64,000 bases of DNA from assembly GCF_000350225.1 (NCBI RefSeq), contig NW_005178626.1, positions 84,113 to 148,112 on the forward strand. The letters are read 5' to 3'. Below are positions 46,701 through 56,312 of the stretch, one piece after another. The first letter of the stretch is position 1, and every line of letters begins with the position of its first letter. The notes below the pieces were generated by a model, which was not told the DNA's origin, did no database searches, and saw nothing but the letters and a program-made list of their open reading frames with translations. Made by a program: the position numbers and the translations under genes. Source of the stretch: Chondrus crispus. Its lineage: Eukaryota; Rhodophyta; Florideophyceae; Gigartinales; Gigartinaceae.

Positions 46701-48464
46701 CGACTCGAAATCCTTCGAGAAGACGATTACATCGTCCAGGTAGACAAGACAACTCCTCCACTTGAACGGAGAGAGGAGAATGTCCAACGTCCTCTGGAAT
46801 GTTGCGGGCGCATTACTTAGCCCGAAGGGCATACGTCGGAACCGATAGAGTCCCGAATGCGTCACGAACGCGGTCTTGTCCCGGTCCTGCTTCCGTACGG
46901 GTATTTGCCAATAACCCGAGTTACAATCCAGTGTTGTGAACACTGTGGCATCTCCGAGTGAGTCTATGCACTCGTCCATCCGTGGCAAGGGATAGGAGTC
47001 CCGTATTGATACCGCGTTCACCCTGCGGTAATCAACGCAGAACCTCAGACTTCCGTCTGGTTTGGGCACCAACAAGACTGGTGAAGCCCAGGCTGATTGA
47101 GCTGGCTCGATAACGCCTTGCTTGAGCATGCGCTCAACTTCTTCGCTTTCGGCCTGCCGTTGCCTGGGTCCAGCCCGGTATGGCGGCTGTGCGATCGGCT
47201 TCGTGCCGGGTTGCAACTCGATGGAATGCTCGGTTGTCGAGATCTCACCGAGTGAACCATCCCACATCGCAGAATGCCTGCGTAACATTTCACGCAGTTT
47301 GGCGCGGTGTTTCGCCTCTACGTGCGTCAGGTCAAGGTCGTCGACGGTATTTTTCTTCTCCGAGTCGGCGGCCTTGCCTGGAATCTCCGAGCGAGCAGAG
47401 TCTTCTGTCTCCACCGAAGTGGAGTTTTTCGATGAATTTTCTTCGCATGCCATGAGGCATTCGCCAATGTTGGCGTGATCTTCGCGTACTGTAGGCGTTT
47501 TCTTCACCCCCAGAAGGTCAGCCAGCATGATCCGCGTAGGATACACTGCTGTTGGGTGTGGTAACAAAGTTCCAATGACTTGATTCTTGACGAGAGTCTT
47601 CGGACGTTTGTTGAAGTTCGCCACAAGTATGCGAAATGGCAGGCCTGGAGAGACCTGAACGACACCGTTGGTGGGAGCAACTAAGTGGGTTGCGTACAGC
47701 GCGTCACTCGGCTGTACGACCATCATTCCGTGTCGGCGAGAAGTAGCCGTGACCCACGTTGGTGACTCGGGCGGCAGTTCGATTCTCTGCGCCACGCGTA
47801 TTTTGGGCGACGTTCGACCCTTGTCGAACCCGTACTCCTGCCCCGGCGGCAGCGGTGCGAGCTTAGGACTCCGCCTAAGCGGTAGGCGTGTGATCGGTAC
47901 TGTAGTACCGTCATCCATGAGGATGGCCTTCTGACGAGGGAATATCGCCTCGACGAAGCGGTCACAGAAATCACATCCCAAGATCATGGGTGCGGCAAGC
48001 GTGTCACAAACGATGAACAGGAGCTTAACAATCCTGCGACCCAGGCGTACGACTAACTTGGTCGTCCCTGCCATTTTGATCGGATTGTCGTTTGCATCCG
48101 CTACGTTCGGTAGTTGCGTACCGGTTTCGATCTCAGTGTCTGGCGTCAGCGCGCTCTTCCGGATGAAGTTCGGGCCGGCGCCAGTGTCGACGACACTGAG
48201 AATCTTTTGCAGCAGGTCTTGCTGGGGGCCAATATCACAATAAACCTTGTAATTGCGCTTCTTCATGACGAAGACCTTGTCAGGTACTGTAGTCCTGATT
48301 AGGCGCCATGGCCGTCGCAAAGCCGTCCGATTTTCGATATCGGGGCTGCGTTGGCCCTCCTTTGTTTCAAGGAGTTTCTTGAGGGGGTGGGAGCGGGACT
48401 GTAGCCCAGCCGATCCCTCAAGCGGTGAGGGTCTCGACTCCCTCTGCGGGGCTCCCCCTGTTAG
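43704..48464 (-). CDS. pol of element 2: protease, RT, RNase H, integrase, chromodomain
   Basis: An uninterrupted frame from the end of gag to 43704. It is -1 relative to gag and open back to 48515, so expression by a -1 frameshift at 48464-48470 is expected. The first in-frame ATG is 48266. Protease Asp-Thr-Gly-Ala-Gly is at about 48175-48190. RT has YLDD at 46731-46742. RNase H has TDASDYQ and LRPYL motifs at about 46100-46300. Integrase has an HHCC finger at about 45470-45620, the first Asp in VSIDILGDL near 45385 and LLSDNG near 45205. Next come a Ser/Thr-rich linker and a chromodomain at about 43730-43910 with VRWYGYLPRDDTWQP. All catalytic residues I can check are present. The chromodomain presumably guides integration by reading histone marks (known for chromoviruses). 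Confidence 0.95.
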   Translation of the reverse strand, partial: LTGGAPQRESRPSPLEGSAGLQSRSHPLKKLLETKEGQRSPDIENRTALRRPWRLIRTTVPDKVFVMKKRNYKVYCDIGPQQDLLQKILSVVDTGAGPNFIRKSALTPDTEIETGTQLPNVADANDNPIKMAGTTKLVVRLGRRIVKLLFIVCDTLAAPMILGCDFCDRFVEAIFPRQKAILMDDGTTVPITRLPLRRSPKLAPLPPGQEYGFDKGRTSPKIRVAQRIELPPESPTWVTATSRRHGMMVVQPSDALYATHLVAPTNGVVQVSPGLPFRILVANFNKRPKTLVKNQVIGTLLPHPTAVYPTRIMLADLLGVKKTPTVREDHANIGECLMACEENSSKNSTSVETEDSARSEIPGKAADSEKKNTVDDLDLTHVEAKHRAKLREMLRRHSAMWDGSLGEISTTEHSIELQPGTKPIAQPPYRAGPRQRQAESEEVERMLKQGVIEPAQSAWASPVLLVPKPDGSLRFCVDYRRVNAVSIRDSYPLPRMDECIDSLGDATVFTTLDCNSGYWQIPVRKQDRDKTAFVTHSGLYRFRRMPFGLSNAPATFQRTLDILLSPFKWRSCLVYLDDVIVFSKDFESHFTAVEAILDTLMRAGITLKLAKCDWFTDTVKYLGHVIRPGTLEVDETSTRALTMAKHPRTQSELRAFLGLCNVYRRFVPRYSHIAAPLNALLRKGQPVKLEPLGEKEDQAFRTLIEAITSPPVLALPKAELPYTIDTDASDYQVGCALFQTAKEGERRPIGFWSRSLKDSEKNYSTPEKECLAVVWALTTLRPYLMSERFTVFSDQASLRWLLTITEPSGRLTRWRLRLSEFDFDVRYKKGICNTQADALSRLQTSGETTSDIDDEIPCFLAEEPEEPDFISHDFAEYDAALLQSERDDSELLVLITTDELVRAQDRDKFCQVIRARLDRGEEVPFADDNNGYLTRTVESFPQIVVPEELRPRILHIHHYAKLSRHLGGRKLYHSLRRDFYWPSMAIEAYGTVKNCTTCAKNRVTLRKNVKRMHLFPAKSPLEFVSIDILGDLIRTARGHKFLLVITDRFSKLVRTVPLRRITAASIAREFVRHWVLVYGPPAYLLSDNGSQFTASFFQDVCRILGVKNLFTTTYHPQCNGQVERFNRTILAALRHYVADHPNNWDLFTDALTYAYNTQSHSSTGLAPFEVVLSRRPPALSLQEEPEISDTVSVKHHMIKWKKWLAALMSTAKEKMASRQAKYKRDFDKRLRPYTENIRIGDRVFVRKEYTNPKVEPKHKLSPVAEGPYDVAEVNPDTVVVQKEDGFRERLSRDRVTLAPKVVINSGSPQFIKAQSSRISATNTAAARGLAELTTSATDENPRSNSRIWVRRPLTPTAEHPCVPEGQESTPNSSASSYQEDEGSPTAQDRHQIFDDSDAKHSDTDLEQGARRPVTRSQTRHESPQGSTEPSKSVQSHSDTPFDLDRGEETLRHFRRSPRLREQGTPQSGIITTTQAETSTPQRCRYKSGNNRKVRFASPESTVTDDLEDSPPSGQDGYYPREYVVEKIVDHGLTSSGELIHRVRWYGYLPRDDTWQPTRDLPRNMLVRYYRRRKEPLPPNIGEAIDG

Positions 48465-50719
48465 TTTCCCGAGCGATTCGGAGATTTCGCTCGCTGCAGA
48501 ACGGCCGGGTGTCGCTCATCGGACTTCCTGGTTTCCGCTTGTCTCGCGCCACCTCGGTGGGGTGCGGTTTCGGGCATTTGTTTCCCGTCGTCAGAGAATT
48601 GTGCTCGCGCGCGGTGAAAGCTCGCTGCGGGCACTCTTCCCTGTTCCTCAGCCGTAAGGGCTGTAAAATTCCTTACCACTTGCCACTGATCCTTCAACGC
48701 GAGCTTGCACTCGGGAGAAATGTGGTCATTCTTCACATAGAAAATGTGGCAGATAATACGGGCCTCCGGGCCCGGTGATGTCGGACTTGAGCGGTCATGC
48801 GGAACTACCCATCCGCGACGGCTTCGATTGGGAGTTCTGTCGAAGTTCATCCGTTGGGGCTTGACGATGTTACCGTCCATGGACGTGGCGTGCGACCGGG
48901 GCGTGAAGTACATCGCCGGGTCGCTCTCCGTGTCTATCATCGAGGTTGGCCTGGTAGACGGGAGTTCGCTCGTGTCATCCGAGATCAGTTCGGCTATACG
49001 AGCCGCATTTGTATAACCCAATAGGTGTACATTTTCCAAACCTTCATGACGGTGATTAAATCCCAGGACCTCGTCGGAAGTGTCGGAACGGTCGGCATAT
49101 AATGCCGGTCTTGTACGCTGCTTAGCCAGCGGATGGCTCATTTTTCTCGGTATCCCGGTCTTCGCCGTGTCCGATCGCTTCGGGGTTTGGACGCCCGCAC
49201 GCGCGCGGTGCGTCTTACCTTCGGCACTGGCGAATTGTACCAGTTCGAGGTAGGTAACCCGAGAGTTCCCCTCGCGATATCGGGACACCAAAGACTTGGT
49301 GGCGGCGATGAGTCCGTCGACGAATATGGTCTTCTTCTCGTCCATTGAATGGACGTTGCCACAGCGGATGGCTGCCTTATTCAGTCGAGCACTGTACTCC
49401 TCTTCCGTTTCGGAAGTCCCTTGACGGATGCTGGTGAGACGTACAGTAGCCTCGCGAATTGCGTCATGTGTCGCGTATGAACGCAACAGGTAGTGGACGG
49501 CTTCGGGCCAGCAAGTCACACCACCTTCATCCGCGCTAGATGAATTGTTGACAGCGGCGTAATGATCCGCCGCTGTCCCATCGAGAAAATACTCGAGAGC
49601 GCAGTAAGCTTGCGCTTCGCTCATTCCTTGAGCGTCGCACTCGTTTGCATAACGACGTAAGAAGTCGAAAACGAGAATGGGGTCTTGTCCGTCGAAAGTA
49701 TGACGTCTTAAAATTACCATCATTCTTTTGACTTGATGACGCAACTGTCCAAGGTCGCGTGATCTGGACCGACGTTTCAGGCGGTAGTACCTGTAGTCCA
49801 ATACCTCCTTATATTTGGCGTCGGTTGCCGTCAGCGACTTGAGACGATCAAAGCGGTCGCCCTTTGGTCGGAACGTTCCTCCACGATTTGGAGCGTATCG
49901 GTATAGATGCCCTGTGTCGTCGTCCTCACTGGACGTCTCGCCTGAAGAATGGCGGCGTCTTCGATCCAGCGAAGAATCGCTGTCACTGTGATCTCGGCGA
50001 TCGCGGCGTTTTCTCGAAGTCTTCAAGTGTGAGGCGCGACGATGGTGGTCACGATCTTCTCGCTCTCCGCGCTGAGCGCGTTCCAAGCGTTTCAAACGAG
50101 CGACGAGCTCGGAAATTTTCGAAAATGATCCTTCTTCGAGATCTTCATCGAGGTTCCTCTCAACCGGAGGAAGGGGCTCCGGGGCCTCTCTCTGCCTCAT
50201 GGCAGGTCTTGGTTCAGCCAGCGAGGGCTGTTCTCGGATCACCGCGCATTCCATGAGCGCGTTCACATCCCTTCGGAGGGTCTGTAAATCTGTGATTACA
50301 GTATCCAGCTGACTTGTGCGGACGGCGAAGGTCCGGATCTCCTCGCGTAGCGAGTCGACTGACGCACGCAAAGTGCGATTAAGCTCTCGGTCACGAGCTT
50401 GATCTTCCGCAACACAAATGTTGCGTACTGCCTGAGCACAAATGGGCTCGTCATCCACTGTATTGGTGGGAATAAATACGGCGGGACCCGGTTGACCGGT
50501 CGGGTCCGATGTCGCAGGGGGTTCAGGCATTGCCTGTGGTTGTTCCGGTTGAACAGGAGCCGGAATGTCCTGGGCTGCGTTGGTCGCAGCTGACCCCAAG
50601 TCTCTTGATCTTGCGGGGAACGAGGACGCTCGTTTACGGGCGATTTGGCTGGCGGTTTCGCGTGTGGTCACGCGTCGCTGAGTCCGAGGCGTGTAGTTCG
50701 TACCTCGTCGCGTCGCCAT
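48461..50719 (-). CDS. gag of element 2
   Basis: 752 codons from an ATG at 50719. The N-terminus is disordered and Pro-rich, with a coiled-coil segment at roughly residues 95-165 and an Arg/Asp/Ser-rich linker at roughly 195-290. The retrotransposon gag core follows at roughly 310-510, with FDFLRRYANECDAQGMSEA, YLLRSYATHDAI and an IFVDGL motif that aligns with FIEGLD of element 1. The nucleocapsid region keeps only a degenerate zinc knuckle (C-H-I-F...DH...EC): the second Cys is Phe and the His spacing is off by one. Element 1 has a standard CCHC there. The stop TAA at 48461-48463 follows the slippery heptamer. The protein should form the virus-like particle. Confidence 0.93.
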   Translation of the reverse strand: MATRRGTNYTPRTQRRVTTRETASQIARKRASSFPARSRDLGSAATNAAQDIPAPVQPEQPQAMPEPPATSDPTGQPGPAVFIPTNTVDDEPICAQAVRNICVAEDQARDRELNRTLRASVDSLREEIRTFAVRTSQLDTVITDLQTLRRDVNALMECAVIREQPSLAEPRPAMRQREAPEPLPPVERNLDEDLEEGSFSKISELVARLKRLERAQRGEREDRDHHRRASHLKTSRKRRDRRDHSDSDSSLDRRRRHSSGETSSEDDDTGHLYRYAPNRGGTFRPKGDRFDRLKSLTATDAKYKEVLDYRYYRLKRRSRSRDLGQLRHQVKRMMVILRRHTFDGQDPILVFDFLRRYANECDAQGMSEAQAYCALEYFLDGTAADHYAAVNNSSSADEGGVTCWPEAVHYLLRSYATHDAIREATVRLTSIRQGTSETEEEYSARLNKAAIRCGNVHSMDEKKTIFVDGLIAATKSLVSRYREGNSRVTYLELVQFASAEGKTHRARAGVQTPKRSDTAKTGIPRKMSHPLAKQRTRPALYADRSDTSDEVLGFNHRHEGLENVHLLGYTNAARIAELISDDTSELPSTRPTSMIDTESDPAMYFTPRSHATSMDGNIVKPQRMNFDRTPNRSRRGWVVPHDRSSPTSPGPEARIICHIFYVKNDHISPECKLALKDQWQVVRNFTALTAEEQGRVPAASFHRARAQFSDDGKQMPETAPHRGGARQAETRKSDERHPAVLQRAKSPNRSGN
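48464..48470 (-). promoter_or_regulatory. -1 ribosomal frameshift slippery site GGGAAAC
   Basis: On the minus strand the gag frame reads ...TCG GGA AAC TAA. The heptamer G GGA AAC is a canonical X XXY YYZ slippery site in the correct phase, directly before the gag stop codon. A -1 slip enters the open pol frame (GGG AAA CTA). Downstream sequence can fold: CCCTCA pairs with TGAGGG around a five-base loop about 38 bases after the stop, with other G-rich/C-rich pairings nearby. Confidence 0.8.
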
Positions 50720-50867
50720 CCCGTAGGCGTATCTTCTCGTCCAGTCGGCGGTCTTGAAACTTGAAAGCGTCGCTCGGCGGCGCTCGTATCGTTGTGGGGG
50801 TAGTGTCGAAACACTGTAGAGTAGCTTAGAAAGAAAAGGAAAGGGAAAATGAAAAGAGAATCTGGCC

Positions 50868-50885
50868 TTCTAGGTCGGGAGACCA
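50868..50885 (-). other. tRNA primer-binding site of element 2
   Basis: TGGTCTCCCGACCTAGAA on the minus strand, two bases inside the 5' LTR, identical over 18 bases to the site in element 1 although the surrounding sequences differ. Confidence 0.85.
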
Positions 50886-50887
50886 GA

Positions 50888-51393
50888 TGTAGTGCCACGC
50901 CACGCGCACGCGCAAAAGGAGAAACAAAGAACGCACGCGCAGCGCACTAGTGGTAGCGGTAGAGTAGTTCGCCGGGGAACGCTCGTGAGAGGCGGGCCCG
51001 GGCGGCCTAAAGGGGTTTGACTGTATAGGATAATGACAACTGAGGGAGTAACTCTAGTCTTGGCAACTAGAGTAAACCCGAGGGTAGTACTACTAGGAGG
51101 GAGTTAGACGTCAGGGCCCAAAGTTGCCTTCACTCTCGGGAGGTTGGTCCGGGAATGGTAGACTAAGTACTAGTGTGACGGCCGGCGACGGCCGTTACAC
51201 GTGTGCAACCTGGACTACAGTAACTGGATCACTAGATCCAAAGGGACAAAACTAGATCCTCTAGGCCCACGCTTAGTGCTTACTGTCTAGTACTGTAAGA
51301 GTACCTGGTACAGTACCGCACGGCGGGTTAGCGTAACTAGGTTACGTAGTACACGGGTATATACCCGAAAGAGTAGGGTGCCATTGCACTACA
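50888..51393 (-). repeat. 5' LTR of element 2
   Basis: 506 bp, TGTAGTGCC...GCACTACA, adjoining the ATTGT duplication at 51394-51398. Apparently identical to 39359-39864. Confidence 0.97.
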
Positions 51394-51449
51394 ATTGTGG
51401 GGCGTGTAAGATGTGTGGTATGTTTCCACGTGGGTATCCTCACCGGTGG

Positions 51450-54400
51450 GCATGAGCACCGCTGCGACTGCGCTGTTATGGGTATCATCAAACTCCACTC
51501 GTCGCTGTGGTGCGATGCCTCGAGTGCGCTTTTGCATGGGGCAGGGGTGGGGGCAGACTTCTAGCTGCTTTGTGAGGTTGGTGAATGGCGCGGGTGTGAG
51601 CGGCTTTGTGAGGATGTATGCGAGCATGTTTTTGGTGGGGACATGCCTGATGTTGATCGCTTTTTGTCTCGTTTGGTGTGCGAGATAGTGGTGGCGGAGA
51701 TCTATGAACTTTCGGCGTTTCGTGGGGCCATTGTTTTTGGCTACAAGTATGGCCGATTGGTTGTCGATATGGAAGGGTGTTGATCTTGTGGGGAGCATAA
51801 TAATGTCTCTGAGGAGTCTTCGTATCCATGTCGTCTGTTGAGCTGCTGCTGTGGCAGCTATGTATTCAACCTCACGTGCTGATAGGGCTGTGATTGTTTG
51901 CTTCATTGATCCCCAGCATATTGGCGTTTCGTTGTCTAGATGTACTGTTACAGATATTGATTTCCTGTTGGTGACATCTGCTGCTAAATCGGCGTCGCTG
52001 TACGTTTCAAGGAGGTTGGGGAGAGCTGTTGTGGCAGCGTTGTGCTTGCCGGCTTTGTAGAGCAATCCATGGTACTGTGTGTGTTTGAGGTATCAAATTT
52101 GCCTTCTGAGGGCGTTCCAGTGCCGGGTGGAGGGGCTTCCAGCTGTGACTGATAGGCTGTTTGCCACGAAGTATATATCCGGTCGGGTGGAATCTACGAT
52201 GTATCTTATGTCTCCTAGCGGCTGCTGATATATTTTTGTGATTTTCGGCATTGGTTTGTCGTTCTCTATGGGACCGTGGAGGGCCGAATTGCTGTTTTAT
52301 GGCGTGGGTTTGTTGTTGCACATGTCCATTTCTGCCTTTTGATTACGTACTGTATGGCGTTAGGTTGCGATGAATGGATTGATCCGTCTGGGAATTTTTT
52401 GATGGTCCATCCCAGAAGTTGTGCAAGTTCAACAAGTTGTTTGATGTTGTATGCTGTGGTGAGGATGGCTGCAAAATGTTTTTGAAGCTGCTTGGACGTG
52501 CTGATGACCATGAAGTCGTCCATGCTCACGGATATTATGATTATGTGGTGGGGTATGCGTCCGTGAAACAAGCACATGTCTGCTTCGGATTGGTTGAATT
52601 TGCGCTTTTGTAGGAGCTTGAAAACCGCACTGAGGTATGTCTGTCCTGCTCCTAGGGTGCCGCAGATATTTTTGTTGAGATTTCCCACTTTGCGTTGATG
52701 TTTGAATGACCCGTCAAACCTCGTGTCGTGCACTGAGGGGGAAGGGTGGGATCCCCCTCTGGCAGAGCGCGCGCGTTCGGGGGGCGCGTGTAGGAGGTTA
52801 TCGGGAGACCACCCGTAAGGGACCGGTACGGGGCCGGGCGCGAAGCGCAGTAGGGAAAGTATGGGAAAAAGAGGCAAAACAGAGCCCAGGAGGGGCGGAG
52901 CGGTAGGGACGGCTGTCGCGCGGAGAGCCGAGCGTGGCGGGACGACGCGCGCGGTAGAGACAGGAGGGAATCGGGACGTAGATGGCTCGCGGGGTACCGT
53001 CGTGGGACGGGGACCGACGCGAGGCTACGACTCCGTTCCAGAAACCCGAGTTGTGGACCCAAAGCTTCGTACCGTTTTACTTAGGGTCGGACGTCGGCTA
53101 TATACTAGCCGACGTCGGAGCTATAATTAATTAAACTAAAAATACTAAATTGGACGACGGCGGCGATGGCTGGAGAAACTCCTCTTGGAGAGGTATGACA
53201 ACCACTACACGTGGGGAATGACACGATTAACGTGAGGGATAACACGGGTACACGTGGGTGGAACTGTCAGTACTTCGACAGGGCTCCCTGGAGCTTACAC
53301 CCGGACACGAGCGGGGGGGTTTGGATACACGGTTACACGTGGTATATATCTCACTTATGATAGTGAGGCATTCCGCGTGTGCTACAGTACAGCACCGCGA
53401 TTACGCGGGGCGGTCAGTGCTCTACACCTCGGGTGTTGACGTACATATACTGGTTCGCGTCCTGAAAGGTCGAACTTCCCATGGATGTAGGCTGCTTTGA
53501 TGTCTATATGATCGATCTGCATGTTGAACGATGCTGCCAGTGCGAAGAGGAGGGGGACGGTTGTTTTATCTGCCATTTATGTTGTCGTTTTCTCTGGGTC
53601 GAAGTGTACGTGCGGTATCATTTTGTCCCCTCTCGCTGAGCATCGTGCCTTTCTTTCGGTGATCTCCCCTTGTTCGTTTCGTTTGTAGCGGTACCCTATT
53701 GTCAGCGGTATTGGTTAGGACTGTTGGGGGATTTATTTGGAAGTAGCCATACTTCAACTTTGTTGTTGTCCAGATTATTGAGCTCTTTGTCGTGGGCCTT
53801 TTCCCACAGGTGTGCATCTGGGTAGTTCATGGCCTGGCCTTTGTGCATGGGGGCGGGGGATGTGGCATTGATTCCTTTTGGCGTGGGCTGGGATATGAAT
53901 GTCTTGAATAGGTCGTGGACATTGTGTGTGGGGTCTAGCTCTTTGTGTTATGCCTTAAACTCAACTGTTCGGATGCGTCGTGTTTTGCCATCATGTGTGT
54001 TGATGACCATGACGTGTTGAGGGGTCTGTGGCGTAGAGGTATCGCACGGTGAGAGCTCATGCATGGCGCTTGCGTACCAGTGTTTTGCTGGTGATGTGCG
54101 GGACGTGTCCTAATTGTAGAAAGATCATGTATTGGGGGACGGATGGTTTGTGGCCATGCCATAATGTGGTCGGGATTTCTCCGGTGCCCGGATGGAGAGT
54201 GTGGTTGTATTTATATGCTGCGTCTTTTATTGCGTCTTCCCAGTGGTACTCCGGCAGGCCGCTGTGGTGGAGTGACGCTCTTGCTGCATTCATGATTGTG
54301 CGATTTACTTTTGCTGCAATTCCATTTTCTTGGGGCATGTAGGGGACGATAGTGGTATGCCGTACGCCGTTGGCTTTTACACTTCTTTGTTGTGGCTTAC

Positions 54401-56167
54401 CAGGTACTTTTTTGCATTATCAGTGTGTATTGTGCGTGAGTTTGGGTACGGTCCTTTGTTGAGGAGTGACAGGACAATGTCGAGGTGATCTGGGGCCTGG
54501 TCTGGTTTTTGGAGGAACATGAGAATGAGATATCTTAAGTTGGTATCTATGACGGTCATGAAGTATTGGTTGCTTTGTCTTGACTGTGTGCATAATGGTC
54601 CACATATGTCGCTGCTGAGAGCTTCGCCCGTGTTATATCGGTGTGGCTTTCGGCGCTGGCGGGCAGGGTGGAGTTTCGCTTTGACATAGCCTGTGCATGT
54701 TATTCTGGGGGGTGTCTTAGCAAGGGCTGTGGGTAAATTCGGGATGAGTTTCCGTTTTGCCATTTGTTCGAGCGTGGATGGTCTGATGTGGTTGAAGACC
54801 ATGTGCCAATGGTGGTGCTCTTGCTGTGTTTTGGCGTTGGCTGTGTCAGGGAGGGTTGGAGCAAGGTGGTGTTGCCACTGCATTGGGATCGGCTTTCCAA
54901 TCGAAGTATGCAGTGTTGGGGTAGAAGGTGACTGCTACCCACTGTGCGGCTATATCATGTACCGATAAGAGGTTCTTTTCGATGTGCGGATTCGCTATGG
55001 CAGGTAGGTTAAGCCATTTGTTCTTGGTCGTCCGTATCCGTATCGTGGCATGGTTTGTTGCAGGGCGGGTTATTGATGTCGCCGTATTAGGTCGAATTTG
55101 GCGTGTGAAAGGTCGCATGACCGTGGTTGGTCTTATGACATGGGAGAGGTTTGCTCCGGAGTCTAGTGCGAATTTCCTACCATCGCCATCCGTGTACTGT
55201 GGGCCTGAATGTGCGTTGTACAGGTAATCGTTGTCCTCTTGCTCATTCATGATAGTGTCTGTGTTACCATTTGCCAAGTTTCTGCTTAGGCTGGGTTTGC
55301 CTTGCTGGTATCGGGGGTATCGAGCAATGTGTGGAGTGCGGGTGTGGGTGCAGGGTTGCTCCAGGGGTCCCTTGTTTTTGGGTAGCGGTTCCATCCTCTT
55401 CCTCGGTTGTGGCCTCTGGTGCTTCTTCTGTATGCTTCTGCGGGTGTGTTGTTGGTCGCTGTTTGGGGGGTGCCGTGGGGTGTGTTTCCTGGTTCGGTCT
55501 GCTGCTTCATCGTGCGCGCGTGTACCGCTTGGAGCGTTTGTGCGATGCTTCGGATTGTGTCGGGAACAGTTCCTGTCTCTATCCAGGTGTCTTGTAAGTG
55601 CCTGCTCTTGGGGTGGGCCAACAGTCCTTGTATGATGAACTGGATGATGACAAACTCTCCGTTTTTGCTGTTGGGATAGTTGGCAAGGCGCATTCTTGTG
55701 CGTATACCGCAGTGCTTTGCGATATACTCCTCCAGCGTTGTGTCGTGCGTGAGGATTGTGTGTTCGGCTTCTTGCTTCAGAAGGAGATGAGCCGTGGTTG
55801 TTGTGCCAGAGATTTAGTCCCTGATTGTTTGCGCAATTTGGAGTGGTGGTGTGTTCATTTCTAGATCTGCGGTTGCTGCGAATGTTGGTGGCAGTGAGTT
55901 GGTGATTGCCATGCACATTATGGACCTGTTGCGTCTGTGTGCCGCGTAGAGCCCTGCGATCGGGCCCTTGACACGGGCTCGTGGAGGTGCTGTGTGCGGG
56001 CTCTCTACACTTTGCTGTGGAGGCGCAGGTGGTGTTCTGGGGACGTATTCAAGGCTGCCAGTGTGGGGTGGCGCCTGGGGTCTTGGCCGGTTGCGGGGCG
56101 ATCGTCTGGGGCGGTGGCTTCCCGCGTTGTGGTGATCGTTGTGCAGTGGTTGTTGCGTAGGGCACAT
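51450..56167 (-). pseudogene. Copia gag-pol, frameshifted and interrupted
   Basis: Minus-strand order: gag N-terminus (56167-55814) continuing in other frames (55693-55286), then aspartic protease (FALDSGAN at about 55150-55180) and a NLLSVHDIA motif near 54970. GAG-pre-integrase and integrase follow (54883-54377: WHMVFNHIRPSTLEQM, SSDICGP, HTDNAKKY), then the rest of integrase (54338-54057) and RVT_2 from 53576 (HIDIKAAYIHGKF). RVT_2 is broken by the solo LTR 52724-53426 and resumes at 52722 with FDGSFKHQRKVGNL. The RT catalytic motif reads SMDD instead of YVDD (about 52520). RNase H lies at 52065-51500 (ALSAREVEYIAA, HIDNQSA). Several frame changes show it is dead. Confidence 0.88.
52724..53426 (-). 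repeat. Solo LTR inserted in the copia RT
   Basis: 703 bp flanked by the perfect duplication CCTCG (52719-52723 and 53427-53431). The termini are TGTCGTGCACTGA and, read from the other end, TGTAGAGCACTGA. Excising it rejoins the copia RT between PVYVRQHPR and FDGSFKH. Related to the diverged LTR at 34345-35075. Strand is arbitrary because no internal region remains. Confidence 0.93.
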
Positions 56168-56171
56168 AACC

Positions 56172-56312
56172 TGTGGTGCAGGAACGATGGCTCCGTCTTT
56201 ACTCGTGATCTGTCTTCCTCTACACTAAGTCTAGCGGTCTCACTCCGTCGTCGGTGGATCGTGGTGCGTGTAAGATGTGTGCTATGTGTATACGTGTATG
56301 GGTATCATCACA
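56172..56312 (-). repeat. Right (5') LTR of the copia element
   Basis: About 141 bp, TGTGGTGCAGG...GGTATCATCACA, next to the TSD copy AGGAA (56313-56317). It provides the uninterrupted copy that shows where element 2 entered the left LTR. Confidence 0.92.

Larger units (their letters stand above)
39359..51393 (-). mobile_element. Intact, young chromodomain Ty3/gypsy retrotransposon ('element 2')
   Basis: 12,035 bp with 506-bp LTRs (39359-39864 and 50888-51393) that I could not tell apart base by base. It is flanked by the perfect duplication ATTGT (39354-39358 and 51394-51398). Gag (752 codons), pol (about 1590 codons in the -1 frame) and the antisense ORF (527 codons) are all open. Primer-binding site and polypurine-like tract (minus-strand ACCGGGGGGATA at 39865-39876) are in place. 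Everything needed for autonomous movement appears present, apart from an altered gag zinc knuckle. Confidence 0.96.
39268..56312 (-). mobile_element. Ty1/copia element, about 5.0 kb, split by gypsy element 2
   Basis: Flanked by the perfect duplication AGGAA (39263-39267 and 56313-56317). The LTRs (about 140 bp) begin TGTGGTG and end CATCACA on the plus strand. The left LTR is interrupted after 39358 by element 2 and resumes at 51399. Without the insert the element is about 5 kb. The LTRs differ at roughly one position in ten, so it is much older than element 2, which agrees with the nesting order. Gag-pol reads on the minus strand from about 56167. Confidence 0.92.

Noticed and set aside
52706..53130. 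Open frames on both strands between 52.7 and 53.4 kb, some Arg-rich
   Set aside because: They lie in the GC-rich solo LTR 52724-53426, whose TSD and relation to 34345-35075 explain the sequence.
54846..55916. 356-codon minus-strand frame as a single protein
   Set aside because: Only the second half is protein-like (copia protease region). The first half is His/Arg/Thr-rich out-of-frame translation of gag.
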